This document shows, piece by piece, positions 1 through 7,925 of a stretch of DNA of 64,000 nucleotides (position 1 is its first letter; each line of letters begins with the position of its first letter). Made by a program: the position numbers and the translations under genes. The stretch comes from Allofournierella sp. (lineage in GTDB: Bacteria; Bacillota; Clostridia; Oscillospirales; Ruminococcaceae), in contig JAHHRU010000002.1 of assembly GCA_020025635.1 (NCBI GenBank), positions 1 through 64,000 on the forward strand, given 5' to 3'. The notes under the pieces are model-generated. The model ran no database searches. It saw nothing but the letters and a program-made list of their open reading frames with translations, and had not been told where the DNA came from.

Positions 1-249
1 ACCCCCTTGTGCCCTCTTGAAATACCGGAACCAACCGCAACGCCGGAGCCAACCGAAACGCCGGGGCCGGCCGCAACCCCGGAGCCGGCCGAAACACTGC
101 AGACAGCCAAATTTCCGCAGACACCCGCAGCCCCTGAGCTTCCCAATACCGGCGGGCATGGCCGCTTGCCCTGTTTGTTCACCGGCCTTGCTCTTATGCT
201 TCCTTTCTTGCGGCGATGCGGGAAAGTCTGCCGCAAAAAAGCCAGATAA
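1..249 (+). CDS. Cell-wall anchored protein, C-terminal fragment (LPNTG)
   Basis: The 5' end lies outside the window and the frame is open from base 1. What remains is a Pro/Glu/Thr-rich spacer built on PEPT and TPEP repeats. It is followed by the sortase signal LPNTGG, a short hydrophobic stretch and a basic tail ending RKKAR. This is the usual C-terminus of a Gram-positive surface protein covalently attached by a sortase. It sits 73 bp upstream of the major pilin gene in the same direction, so it is probably the large tip or ancillary pilin of the same pilus operon. The role as tip adhesin is inferred from gene order only, because no adhesive domain is visible in this fragment. Confidence 0.75.
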   Translation, partial: TPLCPLEIPEPTATPEPTETPGPAATPEPAETLQTAKFPQTPAAPELPNTGGHGRLPCLFTGLALMLPFLRRCGKVCRKKAR

Positions 250-322
250 GGTCCCTCGGCATTCCGTTTTTTTACTGCCGTTTTATAAAAGAAACAATTT
301 GATTGATGAAAGGAAGGGTCTT

Positions 323-1864
323 ATGAAATTCATAAAAAAATCCTTTGCACTGCTTCTGGTGCTGGCACTTGCCCTAAGTCTTTGCGTTCCGGCATTTGCC
401 GCCTCTGAAACCGGCACGATCAAGATCATAAATGCTGATCCCGACGCACTCTATACGGTGTACCGCATTTTTGATCTTGAAAGCTCCAACGGCGATGCTT
501 ACTCCTACAAAGTACGCACCGAAAACGGATGGGATGCGTTTGCAAACAGCATTGCGTACAGAGATACGAGCCCCGACGGTCTTGTGAGCATTTCCAATGG
601 CTATATCACGCCGATTTACAACCAGGCGCCCTTGCAGCCCGCCGACAATGATGCTTGGGCCGCAGCTCTGATCGACAGGGCAAAGCAGTGGATCCTGAGC
701 TACGCTCCCCCTGCGGACGGTCAGGGCCAGACCGGCACAAACGACAGCGAGGTGCTCATTCCCGGCCTGCAGCTGGGCTATTACTTTGTGAACACCACTT
801 TGGGCACCGTCTGCTCTTTGGACACTCTCACCAAGCCCTCTGTCACCATTTCCGAAAAGAACGAGTCTCCCACTGTGAACAAAGAAGTATTTGACAACGA
901 CCCCGCCTTTCAGGACCGCAAACGGAGCGATGCAAGTGTGGGGGATCTTGTGAAATTCACCGCAACGGTCCCGGTGAAAGCCGGTGCAGTGGGATATGAG
1001 CTGGTGGACACCATGACCCAGGGCCTTGTTTTTGACAACGATACCCATCCCCTGACGGTCAACATCGACGGCACCCCGATCCCGGCTGCCGGCAGCTGGA
1101 CCCTTACCGGCAAAACCGGCGACACAGAATTTTCCGTAGCCTTTGAGGATGCCTTTATTGCGGATCAGGTGGGTAAGGATATCACAGTTACCTATTACGG
1201 CAAGCTCACAGCGGATGCCGTGAATTATGATGCCGCAACCAACAGCGCTGCCATCCGGTACGGCGAAAATTCCGAGCTTGAGTCGCTTCCTTCCGAAACC
1301 ATCACCTGCACCTACAATCTGAGCATTATCAAATACGCCGAAGAGTGCGGCAAAAACATTCTGCTGGCAGGTGCCCAGTTTACACTTTCCAAATCCGATA
1401 CACTCGTTCCCCCGTATGATGACGATATCATTCGAATGACCGGTTCCGGTACTTCCTATATCGTAGACCCGGATGGCCCGGTGGATACCATCACCACCAC
1501 CACGGACGGTTTCTTTACCATTCAGGGCCTTGATGCCGGCATCTACTACCTTCATGAAATCAAAAGCCCCGATGGCTACAACAAGCTTGCAAAGCCGATT
1601 CGAATCACCATTGACCACGACGGCACCGTCACATACGATGACGGCAATGCGGTTACCGACCGCACCTTCCAAATCACCCAAGGCACCGACACCTACCCGA
1701 TAGAGGGGGTCATTCCGGTCCTGAACCAGGCCGGCAGCGCCCTGCCCAGCACCGGCGGCATCGGCACCCTCATTTTCTATGCAGCGGGCGCTCTGATGAT
1801 GCTTTTCGCTCTGGTGCTGCTCATCACCCGAAAGAAACTATCTCACCGCAACACACAGGATTGA
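323..1864 (+). CDS. Major pilin (SpaA/FimA-type, isopeptide-forming), LPSTG
   Basis: A 513-residue precursor with a signal peptide (basic start MKFIKK, hydrophobic core, cleavage near AFA-AS). A pilin-like middle follows, including TVNKEVFDND, whose lysine is a candidate pilin-motif lysine. Near residues 400-420 a Cna-B/SpaA-type segment contains YYLHEIKSPDGYN, the typical E-box-like strand. The C-terminus carries LPSTGG, a membrane helix and a basic tail (TRKKLSHR). The frame stays open upstream, but the ATG at 323 has AGGAAGGG just before it and begins the signal peptide, so it is the likely start. The next gene is a class C sortase, which in known systems polymerises such backbone pilins. 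A hairpin separates it from the sortase gene. Backbone identity is a confident family call; the polymerising lysine is a guess. Confidence 0.9.
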   Translation: MKFIKKSFALLLVLALALSLCVPAFAASETGTIKIINADPDALYTVYRIFDLESSNGDAYSYKVRTENGWDAFANSIAYRDTSPDGLVSISNGYITPIYNQAPLQPADNDAWAAALIDRAKQWILSYAPPADGQGQTGTNDSEVLIPGLQLGYYFVNTTLGTVCSLDTLTKPSVTISEKNESPTVNKEVFDNDPAFQDRKRSDASVGDLVKFTATVPVKAGAVGYELVDTMTQGLVFDNDTHPLTVNIDGTPIPAAGSWTLTGKTGDTEFSVAFEDAFIADQVGKDITVTYYGKLTADAVNYDAATNSAAIRYGENSELESLPSETITCTYNLSIIKYAEECGKNILLAGAQFTLSKSDTLVPPYDDDIIRMTGSGTSYIVDPDGPVDTITTTTDGFFTIQGLDAGIYYLHEIKSPDGYNKLAKPIRITIDHDGTVTYDDGNAVTDRTFQITQGTDTYPIEGVIPVLNQAGSALPSTGGIGTLIFYAAGALMMLFALVLLITRKKLSHRNTQD

Positions 1865-1871
1865 CCGCATC

Positions 1872-1913
1872 CCATAGAGAGAAGGGCTTTCCTTCTCTCT
1901 ATGGATCCTTTTT
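1872..1913 (+). terminator. Hairpin with T-run between pilin and sortase genes
   Basis: A perfect 14-bp stem (CCATAGAGAGAAGG at 1872-1885, complement at 1891-1904) with a 5-base loop is followed by ATCCTTTTT. It has the form of an intrinsic terminator, but the sortase gene follows in the same direction with no obvious new promoter. A partial terminator or mRNA-stabilising attenuator that keeps pilin output above sortase output is likely. Confidence 0.75.
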
Positions 1914-1942
1914 GAATTCCTTGCTCATCTTAGGAGAAAGCC

Positions 1943-2758
1943 ATGAAAAAACGATGTTCCACCATACTTCTGGTGCTGCTGTTTCTGGCCGGGCTTTGTG
2001 TTCTGATTTACCCCATAGCCGCCAATTTCTGGAACAGCAAGGTGCAAACCAGGACCATCAGCCATTATCGATCGGTTCTGAAAAGTATGGAAACGAACGA
2101 TCACAGCCGATATTTCGAAGCTGCGGATGCCTTTAACCTGAAACTGCTTCAGATGGACCAGCCCTTGTACCACACAAAGGAGCTTGCCGAATACCCGGAG
2201 CTTCTCAAATTCCCCGGCACCCAGATCATGGGTTGCATCACCATTGACAAGCTGCAGATCGAGCTGCCCATTTACCACGGAACATCCCCGCAGGTCCTGG
2301 CCGCCGGGGTCGGCCACCTGGAAGGCACCAGCCTGCCGGTGGGCGGCAAAGGCACCCACTGTGTCCTGTCGGCCCATCGGGGGCTGCCCAGCTCCAAGCT
2401 TTTTTCAGATCTGGACAAAATGGAGGTGGGCGACCGCTTTACCATCACCGTGCTGGACCGGCTGCTCACCTACCAGGTGGAGGAAATCAAGGTCGTTCTT
2501 CCCAAAGAGCTGGATGATCTTTCCATTGCAGAGGGTGAAGACCGCTGTACACTGGTCACCTGCACCCCATACGGCATCAACACCCACCGCCTGCTGGTGC
2601 GGGGCATCCGTGTGGAAAATGCTGAAGCAAGGCCTCAGATCCAGGTTTTCAGCGATGCTGTTTTGATGGACCCGTTGGCCGCCGCCCCGATCGCAGCTGT
2701 TCCGATGCTGCTTCTGGTGCTGGTTTTTACTGCCTTCAAATACCGCAAAAGAAGGTGA
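1943..2758 (+). CDS. Class C (pilin-polymerising) sortase
   Basis: A 271-residue membrane enzyme that joins pilin subunits by transpeptidation at the outer face of the membrane. An N-terminal membrane segment (residues 7-27) and a C-terminal one (about 241-264) flank the catalytic domain, as in class C enzymes. The catalytic triad is visible: His145 in LSAHRGLPS, Cys207 in TLVTCTPYGINTHR, and Arg216. The MDQPLYH segment near residue 71 lies where class C enzymes carry an inhibitory lid (DPW/DPF type), although the exact motif is not canonical. It follows the major pilin gene and its TGA overlaps the first possible start of the next gene. The family call is strong. Confidence 0.95.
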   Translation: MKKRCSTILLVLLFLAGLCVLIYPIAANFWNSKVQTRTISHYRSVLKSMETNDHSRYFEAADAFNLKLLQMDQPLYHTKELAEYPELLKFPGTQIMGCITIDKLQIELPIYHGTSPQVLAAGVGHLEGTSLPVGGKGTHCVLSAHRGLPSSKLFSDLDKMEVGDRFTITVLDRLLTYQVEEIKVVLPKELDDLSIAEGEDRCTLVTCTPYGINTHRLLVRGIRVENAEARPQIQVFSDAVLMDPLAAAPIAAVPMLLLVLVFTAFKYRKRR

Positions 2759-2763
2759 TCGAA

Positions 2764-4362
2764 ATGGGGGTAAGAAAAATGGAACATCGGTTTTTTCGGC
2801 TGCTGTGCACCGCCCTGTTTTTTCTTTTCACCGCTTTGGGAACGGCCTATCCCGCATCCGCTCAGGGCACTTCCATTTCAGGGCGCACCGGTTCCATCAC
2901 CATGACCCTGGCTTTCGATGATAACTCCGGGCAGGCGGTCCATCCCGTAACCGGTGCAGAAATTTCCATCTATCTGGTGGCCGATATAACGCTTGCTGAA
3001 AACGGAAACGAAATTTTCTCCTATACCCCCGCTTTCCATTCCGCATCAATGGATCTTGGTGATTTGAAAGCGGAGGGTCTTGTGAACGCTCTTTGCGATC
3101 ACATCGCAAAAAATGCTGTTCCCGCGCTGGCTTCACTTTCAACATCTTCCTGCGGCATTGTTGAATTCCGGGATCTTCCGTTGGGTCTTTATCTGGTCCA
3201 AATGACAAAGCAGGACTCGGCACACCATCTTATGAGGGAATTTCTGGTTTCCCTTCCCATGCGGGCAGAGGACGGCAGCAAGATCTACGATGTAAACGCC
3301 ACACCAAAGCTTCATGTCACCCAGGGCACCACCCAGCTCTGGGTGAGGAAGCTTTGGCGGAACGATCAAAAAGACTGCCGTCCAAAGTCTGTAACGGTGG
3401 AGCTTTTGGGCAATGGCCTGCCGGCCGACAGCGCTGTTCTGACCCAGGATAACAACTGGTGCTGCACCTTTCAGAACCTGCCCAAGGAAATCTGCTGGAC
3501 TGTGCGGGAAAAAGACATTCCCGCCGGTTATGAGTGCACAGTGGAAGGCCCCGATCAGCAGGAAGGTGTTCCCACCATCACCATCATCAACACCAAAAAA
3601 GCGCCGTTTGTCCCTTTGATTCAAACCGGTCAGCTCCTCTGGCCCATTCCGCTGCTGATCCTTGCCGGGCTGTGGATCATGGCGGCCGGCTGGCTGTTCT
3701 GCCATAGAAAAGAAGCAGAAAGAAACCATCCTGCTGCCCGCTCCCCGCTGGTGCTGATAGGCGCATTTCTTCTGGCGGGCGGGCTCTTTCTGTGTGCGTT
3801 CGATCAGCATGTTTCCCATTCAGCAGGAAGGCTTTCGGCCGATTTTCTTTTGGATGTTGAAACTGCCATTTCTGAAAATACACAAGCGGCAGGCGCGGGC
3901 CATTGCGCACAGCCTTATGCGGGATCCTGCAGTCAGCAGGCAGCCGCCCAGCTGCCTGAAACGCCCTGTAAACAGGTGGGCGGTCACAGCTGCCTTGGGA
4001 TCCTCAGCATCCCGGATCTGAAGCTCCGGCTGCCGGTTTTTTCCGACTGGTCTTATTCGAAACTTAAAATTGCCCCCTGCCGCCACATGGGGGATCTCCA
4101 AAACAATGATCTTGTGATCGCCGGCCACAATTATCGCACCCATTTCGGCCGGCTGAATCAGCTCAAATCAGGCGCCGCTGTTCAGTTTGTGGATATGAGC
4201 GGTGTGACCCATCACTATACCGTAACTGTCATTCAGGTCATTGCTCCTACCGATCTGGATGCGGCTGCAGGTGAAAAGCCGGATCTGATCCTTTACACCT
4301 GCACTTACAGCGGGAAAGGCCGGCTGATGGTCGGCTGCCGGCGGACAGATGCTCCCCTCTGA
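2764..4362 (+). CDS. Minor pilin fused to a C-terminal sortase domain
   Basis: A single 532-residue frame carries two proteins normally encoded separately. The first part has a signal peptide (about residues 1-34), a SpaA-like domain and a Cna-B domain (about 187-278, with RPKSVTVELLGNG and WTVREKDIPAGYE). It ends in PLIQTGQ, a hydrophobic helix and basic residues, which is a QTGQ-type sorting signal. About 15 residues later a second membrane helix begins (SPLVLIGAFLLAGGLFLCAF), followed by a full sortase domain. The catalytic residues are His455 in IAGHNYRTHF, Cys513 in LYTCTYSG and Arg520 in GRLMV. GTG 2755, ATG 2764 and ATG 2779 are all possible starts; 2764 has the best-spaced AAGGTG. Pilus base or housekeeping-type anchoring is inferred. 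A sequencing error joining two genes is possible, but no stop or frame break is seen between them. Confidence 0.85.
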   Translation: MGVRKMEHRFFRLLCTALFFLFTALGTAYPASAQGTSISGRTGSITMTLAFDDNSGQAVHPVTGAEISIYLVADITLAENGNEIFSYTPAFHSASMDLGDLKAEGLVNALCDHIAKNAVPALASLSTSSCGIVEFRDLPLGLYLVQMTKQDSAHHLMREFLVSLPMRAEDGSKIYDVNATPKLHVTQGTTQLWVRKLWRNDQKDCRPKSVTVELLGNGLPADSAVLTQDNNWCCTFQNLPKEICWTVREKDIPAGYECTVEGPDQQEGVPTITIINTKKAPFVPLIQTGQLLWPIPLLILAGLWIMAAGWLFCHRKEAERNHPAARSPLVLIGAFLLAGGLFLCAFDQHVSHSAGRLSADFLLDVETAISENTQAAGAGHCAQPYAGSCSQQAAAQLPETPCKQVGGHSCLGILSIPDLKLRLPVFSDWSYSKLKIAPCRHMGDLQNNDLVIAGHNYRTHFGRLNQLKSGAAVQFVDMSGVTHHYTVTVIQVIAPTDLDAAAGEKPDLILYTCTYSGKGRLMVGCRRTDAPL

Positions 4363-4405
4363 TTCCCCCAAAACACCCCTGCACGGCAATTTTCAAAACT
4401 ATGAT

Positions 4406-4433
4406 TTGCTTTACTTTTTTAATATGGTATACT
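4406..4433 (+). promoter_or_regulatory. Sigma-A type promoter for the nucleotidyltransferase gene
   Basis: TTGCTT (4406-4411) and TATACT (4428-4433) are separated by 16 bp, about 50 bp upstream of the start codon. Their match to the vegetative consensus is good. Confidence 0.6.
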
Positions 4434-4483
4434 AAGGGAAAGAATCTGCCCGAAAAACAAACAGCAAAGAAGGGAATAACAGT

Positions 4484-5413
4484 ATGAAAACAGCACTTCT
4501 CATTATGGCAGCCGGCATCGGAAGCCGCTTTGGCGGCGGCATCAAGCAGCTGGAGCCCGTTGGTGCCCACGATGAGATCATCATGGATTATTCCATCCAT
4601 GATGCGATCGCCGCAGGCTTCAACAAGATCATTTTTGTTATCCGCAGGGACATTGAAAAAGATTTCTATGACCGCATCGGCAAACGCGTGGAGGCTCTGT
4701 GCAAGGGCCTGGGTGTGGAGGTCGCATACGCCTTCCAGGATATGCAGGACATTCCCGAGGGATTTGAGGTTCCCGAGGGCCGCTCGAAGCCCTGGGGCAC
4801 CGGCCAGGCTGTGCTGGCTGCCAAAAAGGCTCTCACTGAGCCCTTTGCCGTGATCAATGCGGATGACTACTACGGCAAGGAAGCCTTTGTCAAGATCCAC
4901 GATTACCTGTGCAGCCCCCAGCAGGCCTACTGCATGGCCGGCTTCATTCTGAAAAACACCCTGTCTGAAAACGGCGGCGTTACCCGCGGCATCTGCAAAG
5001 TGCAGAACGGCATGCTCACCGATGTGGTGGAAACCAGCGATATTGTAAAAACCGCCGATGGTGCCGCTGTAAACGGTGCGGCCGTGGATGCCGACTCTTT
5101 TGTTTCCATGAATATGTGGGGCTTCCCGGCCGAAGAGGGGCAGGCCCCCGCCTATGTAAAGCTGCTGGAAGAGGGCTTTGTGGATTTCTTCAAAAACACC
5201 GTTCCCGCAAACCCCATGAAGGCCGAGTATCTGCTGCCCATCCACATCGGCAACCTGCTGCGTGAAGGCAGGGTTCAGGTGGCTGTGCTCAAAACCGGCG
5301 ACAAATGGTTTGGTGTCACCTACAAAGAGGACAAGGCCCTGGTGGTGGAAAGCTTCAAAAAGCTCATTGCGGACGGTGTCTATCCCGAAAACCTGTATTC
5401 GGACCTGAAATAA
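4484..5413 (+). CDS. Sugar-phosphate nucleotidyltransferase family protein
   Basis: A 309-residue cytoplasmic protein of the GT-A nucleotidyltransferase fold (NTP_transferase family), which makes NDP-sugars from sugar phosphates. The N-terminal signature MAAGIGSRFGGGIKQ is the nucleotide-binding loop, here without the usual xRL step. PWGTGQAVLAAK and the metal-binding NADDYYG follow at about residues 104-127. The C-terminal half is longer than a minimal domain and has no obvious hexapeptide repeats. It stands alone between its own promoter and a strong terminator, so context does not give the sugar. The start ATG follows AAGAAGGGA. Family sure, substrate unknown. Confidence 0.85.
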   Translation: MKTALLIMAAGIGSRFGGGIKQLEPVGAHDEIIMDYSIHDAIAAGFNKIIFVIRRDIEKDFYDRIGKRVEALCKGLGVEVAYAFQDMQDIPEGFEVPEGRSKPWGTGQAVLAAKKALTEPFAVINADDYYGKEAFVKIHDYLCSPQQAYCMAGFILKNTLSENGGVTRGICKVQNGMLTDVVETSDIVKTADGAAVNGAAVDADSFVSMNMWGFPAEEGQAPAYVKLLEEGFVDFFKNTVPANPMKAEYLLPIHIGNLLREGRVQVAVLKTGDKWFGVTYKEDKALVVESFKKLIADGVYPENLYSDLK

Positions 5414-5433
5414 ATTTCAAATCTGCTTTTTTT

Positions 5434-5480
5434 GCAGGGCCCTCGGGACATGCTCCCGGGGGCCCTGCGCTTTGCTCTTT
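5434..5480 (+). terminator. Strong intrinsic terminator
   Basis: A 15-bp stem (5434-5448 with 5454-5468, one G-T pair) with loop CATGC is followed by a T-rich tract. It ends the nucleotidyltransferase unit. Confidence 0.85.
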
Positions 5481-5502
5481 TCAAAACTTCGGCAACTTTC
5501 TG

Positions 5503-5531
5503 TTGACAGCGCCGCAATTCTGCGGTACATA
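5503..5531 (+). promoter_or_regulatory. Candidate promoter for the DUF1292 gene
   Basis: A consensus -35 TTGACA (5503-5508) lies 17 bp from a weak -10 (TACATA, 5526-5531), about 45 bp upstream of the start. Confidence 0.5.
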
Positions 5532-5576
5532 TTAAGTAATGAAAACAGCCCCCAAGGGCAAGTGGAGGTTTTGAAC

Positions 5577-5858
5577 ATGGAAGAACGCTATGAAGTATTT
5601 TCGATCACCGATGAAGACGGCGGCGAGCTGCAGGTTGCTGTGGTGGACAGCCTGGAAGAAAATGGCCGGGAGTATTATGCCGTGATCCCGCTGGATGAGA
5701 AGGGTGAAATGGTGGAAGAAGCCGAGCTGATCGTGGGTGTTATGGAAACCGAAGAAAACGGCGACCAGTATTTCTCCGAAATCGAAGATGATGACGAATT
5801 CGATCACGTAAGCCAGACCTTTATCGACCGTCTGGAAGCAGAGCTGGACGAAGAATGA
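5577..5858 (+). CDS. DUF1292 (YrzB-type) small acidic protein
   Basis: A 93-residue, very acidic cytoplasmic protein matching the DUF1292 pattern common in Firmicutes, with a start like YEVFSITDEDG and a middle like YYAVIPLDEKGEMVEE. Its function is unknown. The frame extends upstream, but the ATG at 5577 has GTGGAGG with an 8-base gap and is the natural start. In many relatives this family lies near the RuvX/Fur/MutS2 genes, which is not the case here. It is flanked by its own promoter and terminator, so it looks monocistronic. Confidence 0.85.
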   Translation: MEERYEVFSITDEDGGELQVAVVDSLEENGREYYAVIPLDEKGEMVEEAELIVGVMETEENGDQYFSEIEDDDEFDHVSQTFIDRLEAELDEE

Positions 5859-5887
5859 TCCGCCCTGCCAAAATCTGATACAGAAAA

Positions 5888-5919
5888 AGCAGCCCTGCCG
5901 CCGTGCAGGGCTGCTTTTT
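5888..5919 (+). terminator. Intrinsic terminator after DUF1292 gene
   Basis: An 11-bp stem AGCAGCCCTGC (5888-5898) with its complement at 5905-5915 and a 6-base loop is followed by a T-run. Confidence 0.85.
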
Positions 5920-5951
5920 GATGTGTGCGCAAGCGTTCCGTAAAACGCAGG

Positions 5952-5995
5952 CAGCCGCCCGAAGAAGGGTATCCCTCTTCGGGCGGCTGTTTTTA
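5952..5995. terminator. Second hairpin between convergent genes
   Basis: CAGCCGCCCGAAG(A)AGGG pairs with CCCTCTTCGGGCGGCTG (5973-5989). TTTTTATA follows on the + strand. It lies between the converging DUF1292 and XRE genes and may act in both directions. Confidence 0.75.
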
Positions 5996-6012
5996 TATCA
6001 GGAAAATCCGCC

Positions 6013-6237
6013 TCAAACAAAAACCGCTTCGTAGGGGACCTCGAGAATGTCATGCAGGGCCTTGATCTCATCCGGGTAAAGATGCCGCTGGCCAACCTCG
6101 ATTTTTGCCAAAGCGCTGCGGGTAATATCACAGCCGCAAACCTGCATCTGCGCCGCCAGCTGCTCCTGTGACATCTTCTTTTCCATGCGAAGCCTGCGGA
6201 TATTCTGTCCCAAAGCCTTTTCATAATCTGTGTTCAT
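6013..6237 (-). CDS. XRE-family helix-turn-helix regulator
   Basis: A 74-residue DNA-binding protein consisting of little more than one HTH_3 domain: LGQNIRRLRMEKKMSQEQLA, then DITRSALAKIEVGQRHLYPDE. The recognition helix is near residues 37-46. The frame runs 19 codons further upstream, but the ATG at 6237 has GGGGAGGGC just before it and begins the domain, so it is chosen. It is divergent from the metallo-beta-lactamase lipoprotein gene. A perfect inverted repeat at 6298-6329 is a likely operator, so autoregulation and repression of the neighbour are inferred. The ligand is unknown. Confidence 0.85.
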   Translation of the reverse strand: MNTDYEKALGQNIRRLRMEKKMSQEQLAAQMQVCGCDITRSALAKIEVGQRHLYPDEIKALHDILEVPYEAVFV

Positions 6238-6275
6238 ACCCGCCCTCCCCAGCGCCTTTGTCCGTACACTCTGAG

Positions 6276-6304
6276 TTGATTTTAGGCGATACAAACGTTA
6301 AAAT
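6276..6304 (+). promoter_or_regulatory. Promoter for the metallo-beta-lactamase lipoprotein gene
   Basis: TTGATT (6276-6281), a 17-bp spacer and TAAAAT (6299-6304) form a promoter. The -10 is inside the left arm of the inverted repeat, so a bound repressor would block it. Confidence 0.6.
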
Positions 6305-6329
6305 TGCACTTATATAGGTGCAATTTTAA
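6298..6329. promoter_or_regulatory. Perfect inverted repeat, probable XRE operator
   Basis: TTAAAATTGCAC (6298-6309) and its exact complement (6318-6329) flank an 8-bp TTATATAG spacer. It lies in the gap between the divergent XRE and lipoprotein genes and overlaps the -10 of the latter. No T-run follows in a terminator position for either gene, so a protein-binding site is more likely than a terminator. Confidence 0.65.
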
Positions 6330-6476
6330 AAAACGGGCGGCAAAGCACCGCTCCTGAAAATGAAGAAAAAAGAAGATTGAATTCCGGAAAGAAATGTTGG
6401 AGAGTGGAATTGGAGATTTGTATCAACCAGCAAAAATCTCAAGAAATGCGCATTTTTTGAAAGGAGCATCTCTCTT

Positions 6477-7730
6477 GTGAGTAAAAAGGCAAAACCTTGG
6501 TCCGTCCTTTTAACTGTTTTACTGGCCTTGACACTTTTGGGAGCCTGCGTCGATGCCGGCCCGGCAGAGCCAGCCGGTGAAGAGCCCGATCCTGCATCAG
6601 CCGCAGCTTCCTCAGCGGCCGCAGATTTCGCAAAGGCACCGGCTCCTGCAAAAAGGCCTGCCCCCGCAAACACCCCCGCAGCGGAACCAGACCCCACACA
6701 GGTGCCCGCAGGTGAATTTTCCATCCGATTCCTTGATGTCGGGCAGGCCGATGCCGCTCTCATCACCTGCGACGGCAAGCATATGCTGATCGACGGCGGC
6801 AATCGGGAAGACAGCAGCCTGCTTTACAGCCTTTTGGAGAAGGAAAACATCACGCACCTGGACTATGTGGTGGGCACCCACCCCCATGAAGACCACATCG
6901 GCGGTATCCCGGGCGCACTGGAAAGGGCTGCGGCGGATGTGGTCCTTTCTCCTGTGACCGATTACGATTCCAAAGCCTTTGCAAATTTCAAAAGCGCAGC
7001 AGATGCAAACGGCGGCCTCATTGTTCCCAATGCTGGGGATGTTTATTCTCTGGGCAGCGCCCATTTTTCCATCGTTGGCGCAAACGCCGACCCCTCCAGT
7101 GCAAACAACAGCTCCATCGTGCTGCGGCTCATGTATGGCGATACCTCGTTCCTGTTCACCGGCGATGCCGAGCGTGAGGCCGAGCAGGTCATTTTAAACT
7201 CGGGCTGTGCCCTCCGATCAGATGTGCTGAAGGTAGGCCACCATGGAAGTGATACCAGCACCACCTATCCCTTCCTGCGGGAGGTGATGCCCCAATACGC
7301 AGTCATTTCCTGCGGCGCAGACAATCCATACGGCCACCCGGATAAGGGAGTGCTGAGCAGGCTTCGGGATGCCCAAGTCCAAGTATTCCGCACAGATTTG
7401 CAGGGCGACATTCTTTGCACTTCGGACGGCACCACCCTTACCTGGGAGGTGGAAAAGAATGCAAACGTCGGCACAACCCCCACCGCCCGGCCGACATCAC
7501 CGCCCACCGCTGCCCCGGGTCGACATGAAGCCAGTGAAAAGCCGGCAACTGCCCCGGCCCCTGCCCCCGCTATGGCCGGCAGCGTCGGCTCTTACATCGG
7601 CAGTATCCACACCAAAAAGGTCCACCGCCCCTTTTGCAGCAGCCTTCCCCACGAAAAGAACCGGGTCTATTTTGATAATCTGAACAACGCCTTAAACCAG
7701 GGCTATGTGAAATGCAAACGGTGCTTTTAA
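6477..7730 (+). CDS. ComEC/Rec2-like metallo-beta-lactamase-fold lipoprotein
   Basis: A 417-residue secreted lipoprotein with start codon GTG after AAGGAG. The lipobox LLGAC (Cys24) is followed by an Ala/Pro-rich linker to about residue 79. The metallo-beta-lactamase domain starts at FSIRFLDVGQADAAL and carries HPHEDH (135-140), FLFTGDAE and VGHHGSDTS, all features of the ComEC C-terminal hydrolase family. A second Pro/Thr-rich linker leads to a 50-residue tail with HRPFC and KCKRC, a Cys/His pattern like the Ada-type or nuclease-associated zinc knuckle (YIGS...H..FC..LP...N...F....A...GY..C..C). An extracellular nuclease or phosphodiesterase is inferred. It stands alone, divergent from the XRE gene, with a terminator behind it. 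Confidence 0.85.
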   Translation: MSKKAKPWSVLLTVLLALTLLGACVDAGPAEPAGEEPDPASAAASSAAADFAKAPAPAKRPAPANTPAAEPDPTQVPAGEFSIRFLDVGQADAALITCDGKHMLIDGGNREDSSLLYSLLEKENITHLDYVVGTHPHEDHIGGIPGALERAAADVVLSPVTDYDSKAFANFKSAADANGGLIVPNAGDVYSLGSAHFSIVGANADPSSANNSSIVLRLMYGDTSFLFTGDAEREAEQVILNSGCALRSDVLKVGHHGSDTSTTYPFLREVMPQYAVISCGADNPYGHPDKGVLSRLRDAQVQVFRTDLQGDILCTSDGTTLTWEVEKNANVGTTPTARPTSPPTAAPGRHEASEKPATAPAPAPAMAGSVGSYIGSIHTKKVHRPFCSSLPHEKNRVYFDNLNNALNQGYVKCKRCF

Positions 7731-7788
7731 CAGAGCCTGTCTGGGGCAGCTTTCCGGGCACAGCCCTTGGCAGCCTGCTCTCATCCGC

Positions 7789-7827
7789 AATAAAAACAGC
7801 CCTGCATTCAGCAGGGCTGTTTTTATT
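7789..7827. terminator. Bidirectional terminator between convergent units
   Basis: AATAAAAACAGCCCTGC (7789-7805) and its exact complement (7811-7827) surround a 5-base loop. A/T runs on both sides allow termination of the lipoprotein gene (+) and of the diaminopropionate operon (-). Confidence 0.85.
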
Positions 7828-7925
7828 GGGTGCAGTGAGAAGGGATGGCACTGCGTAAAAGGCAAATCAAATGTTTCTCACGCAAAGCACTCTGCACTTT
7901 GCTGTGTTTTCTCTGCAGCCGATGC

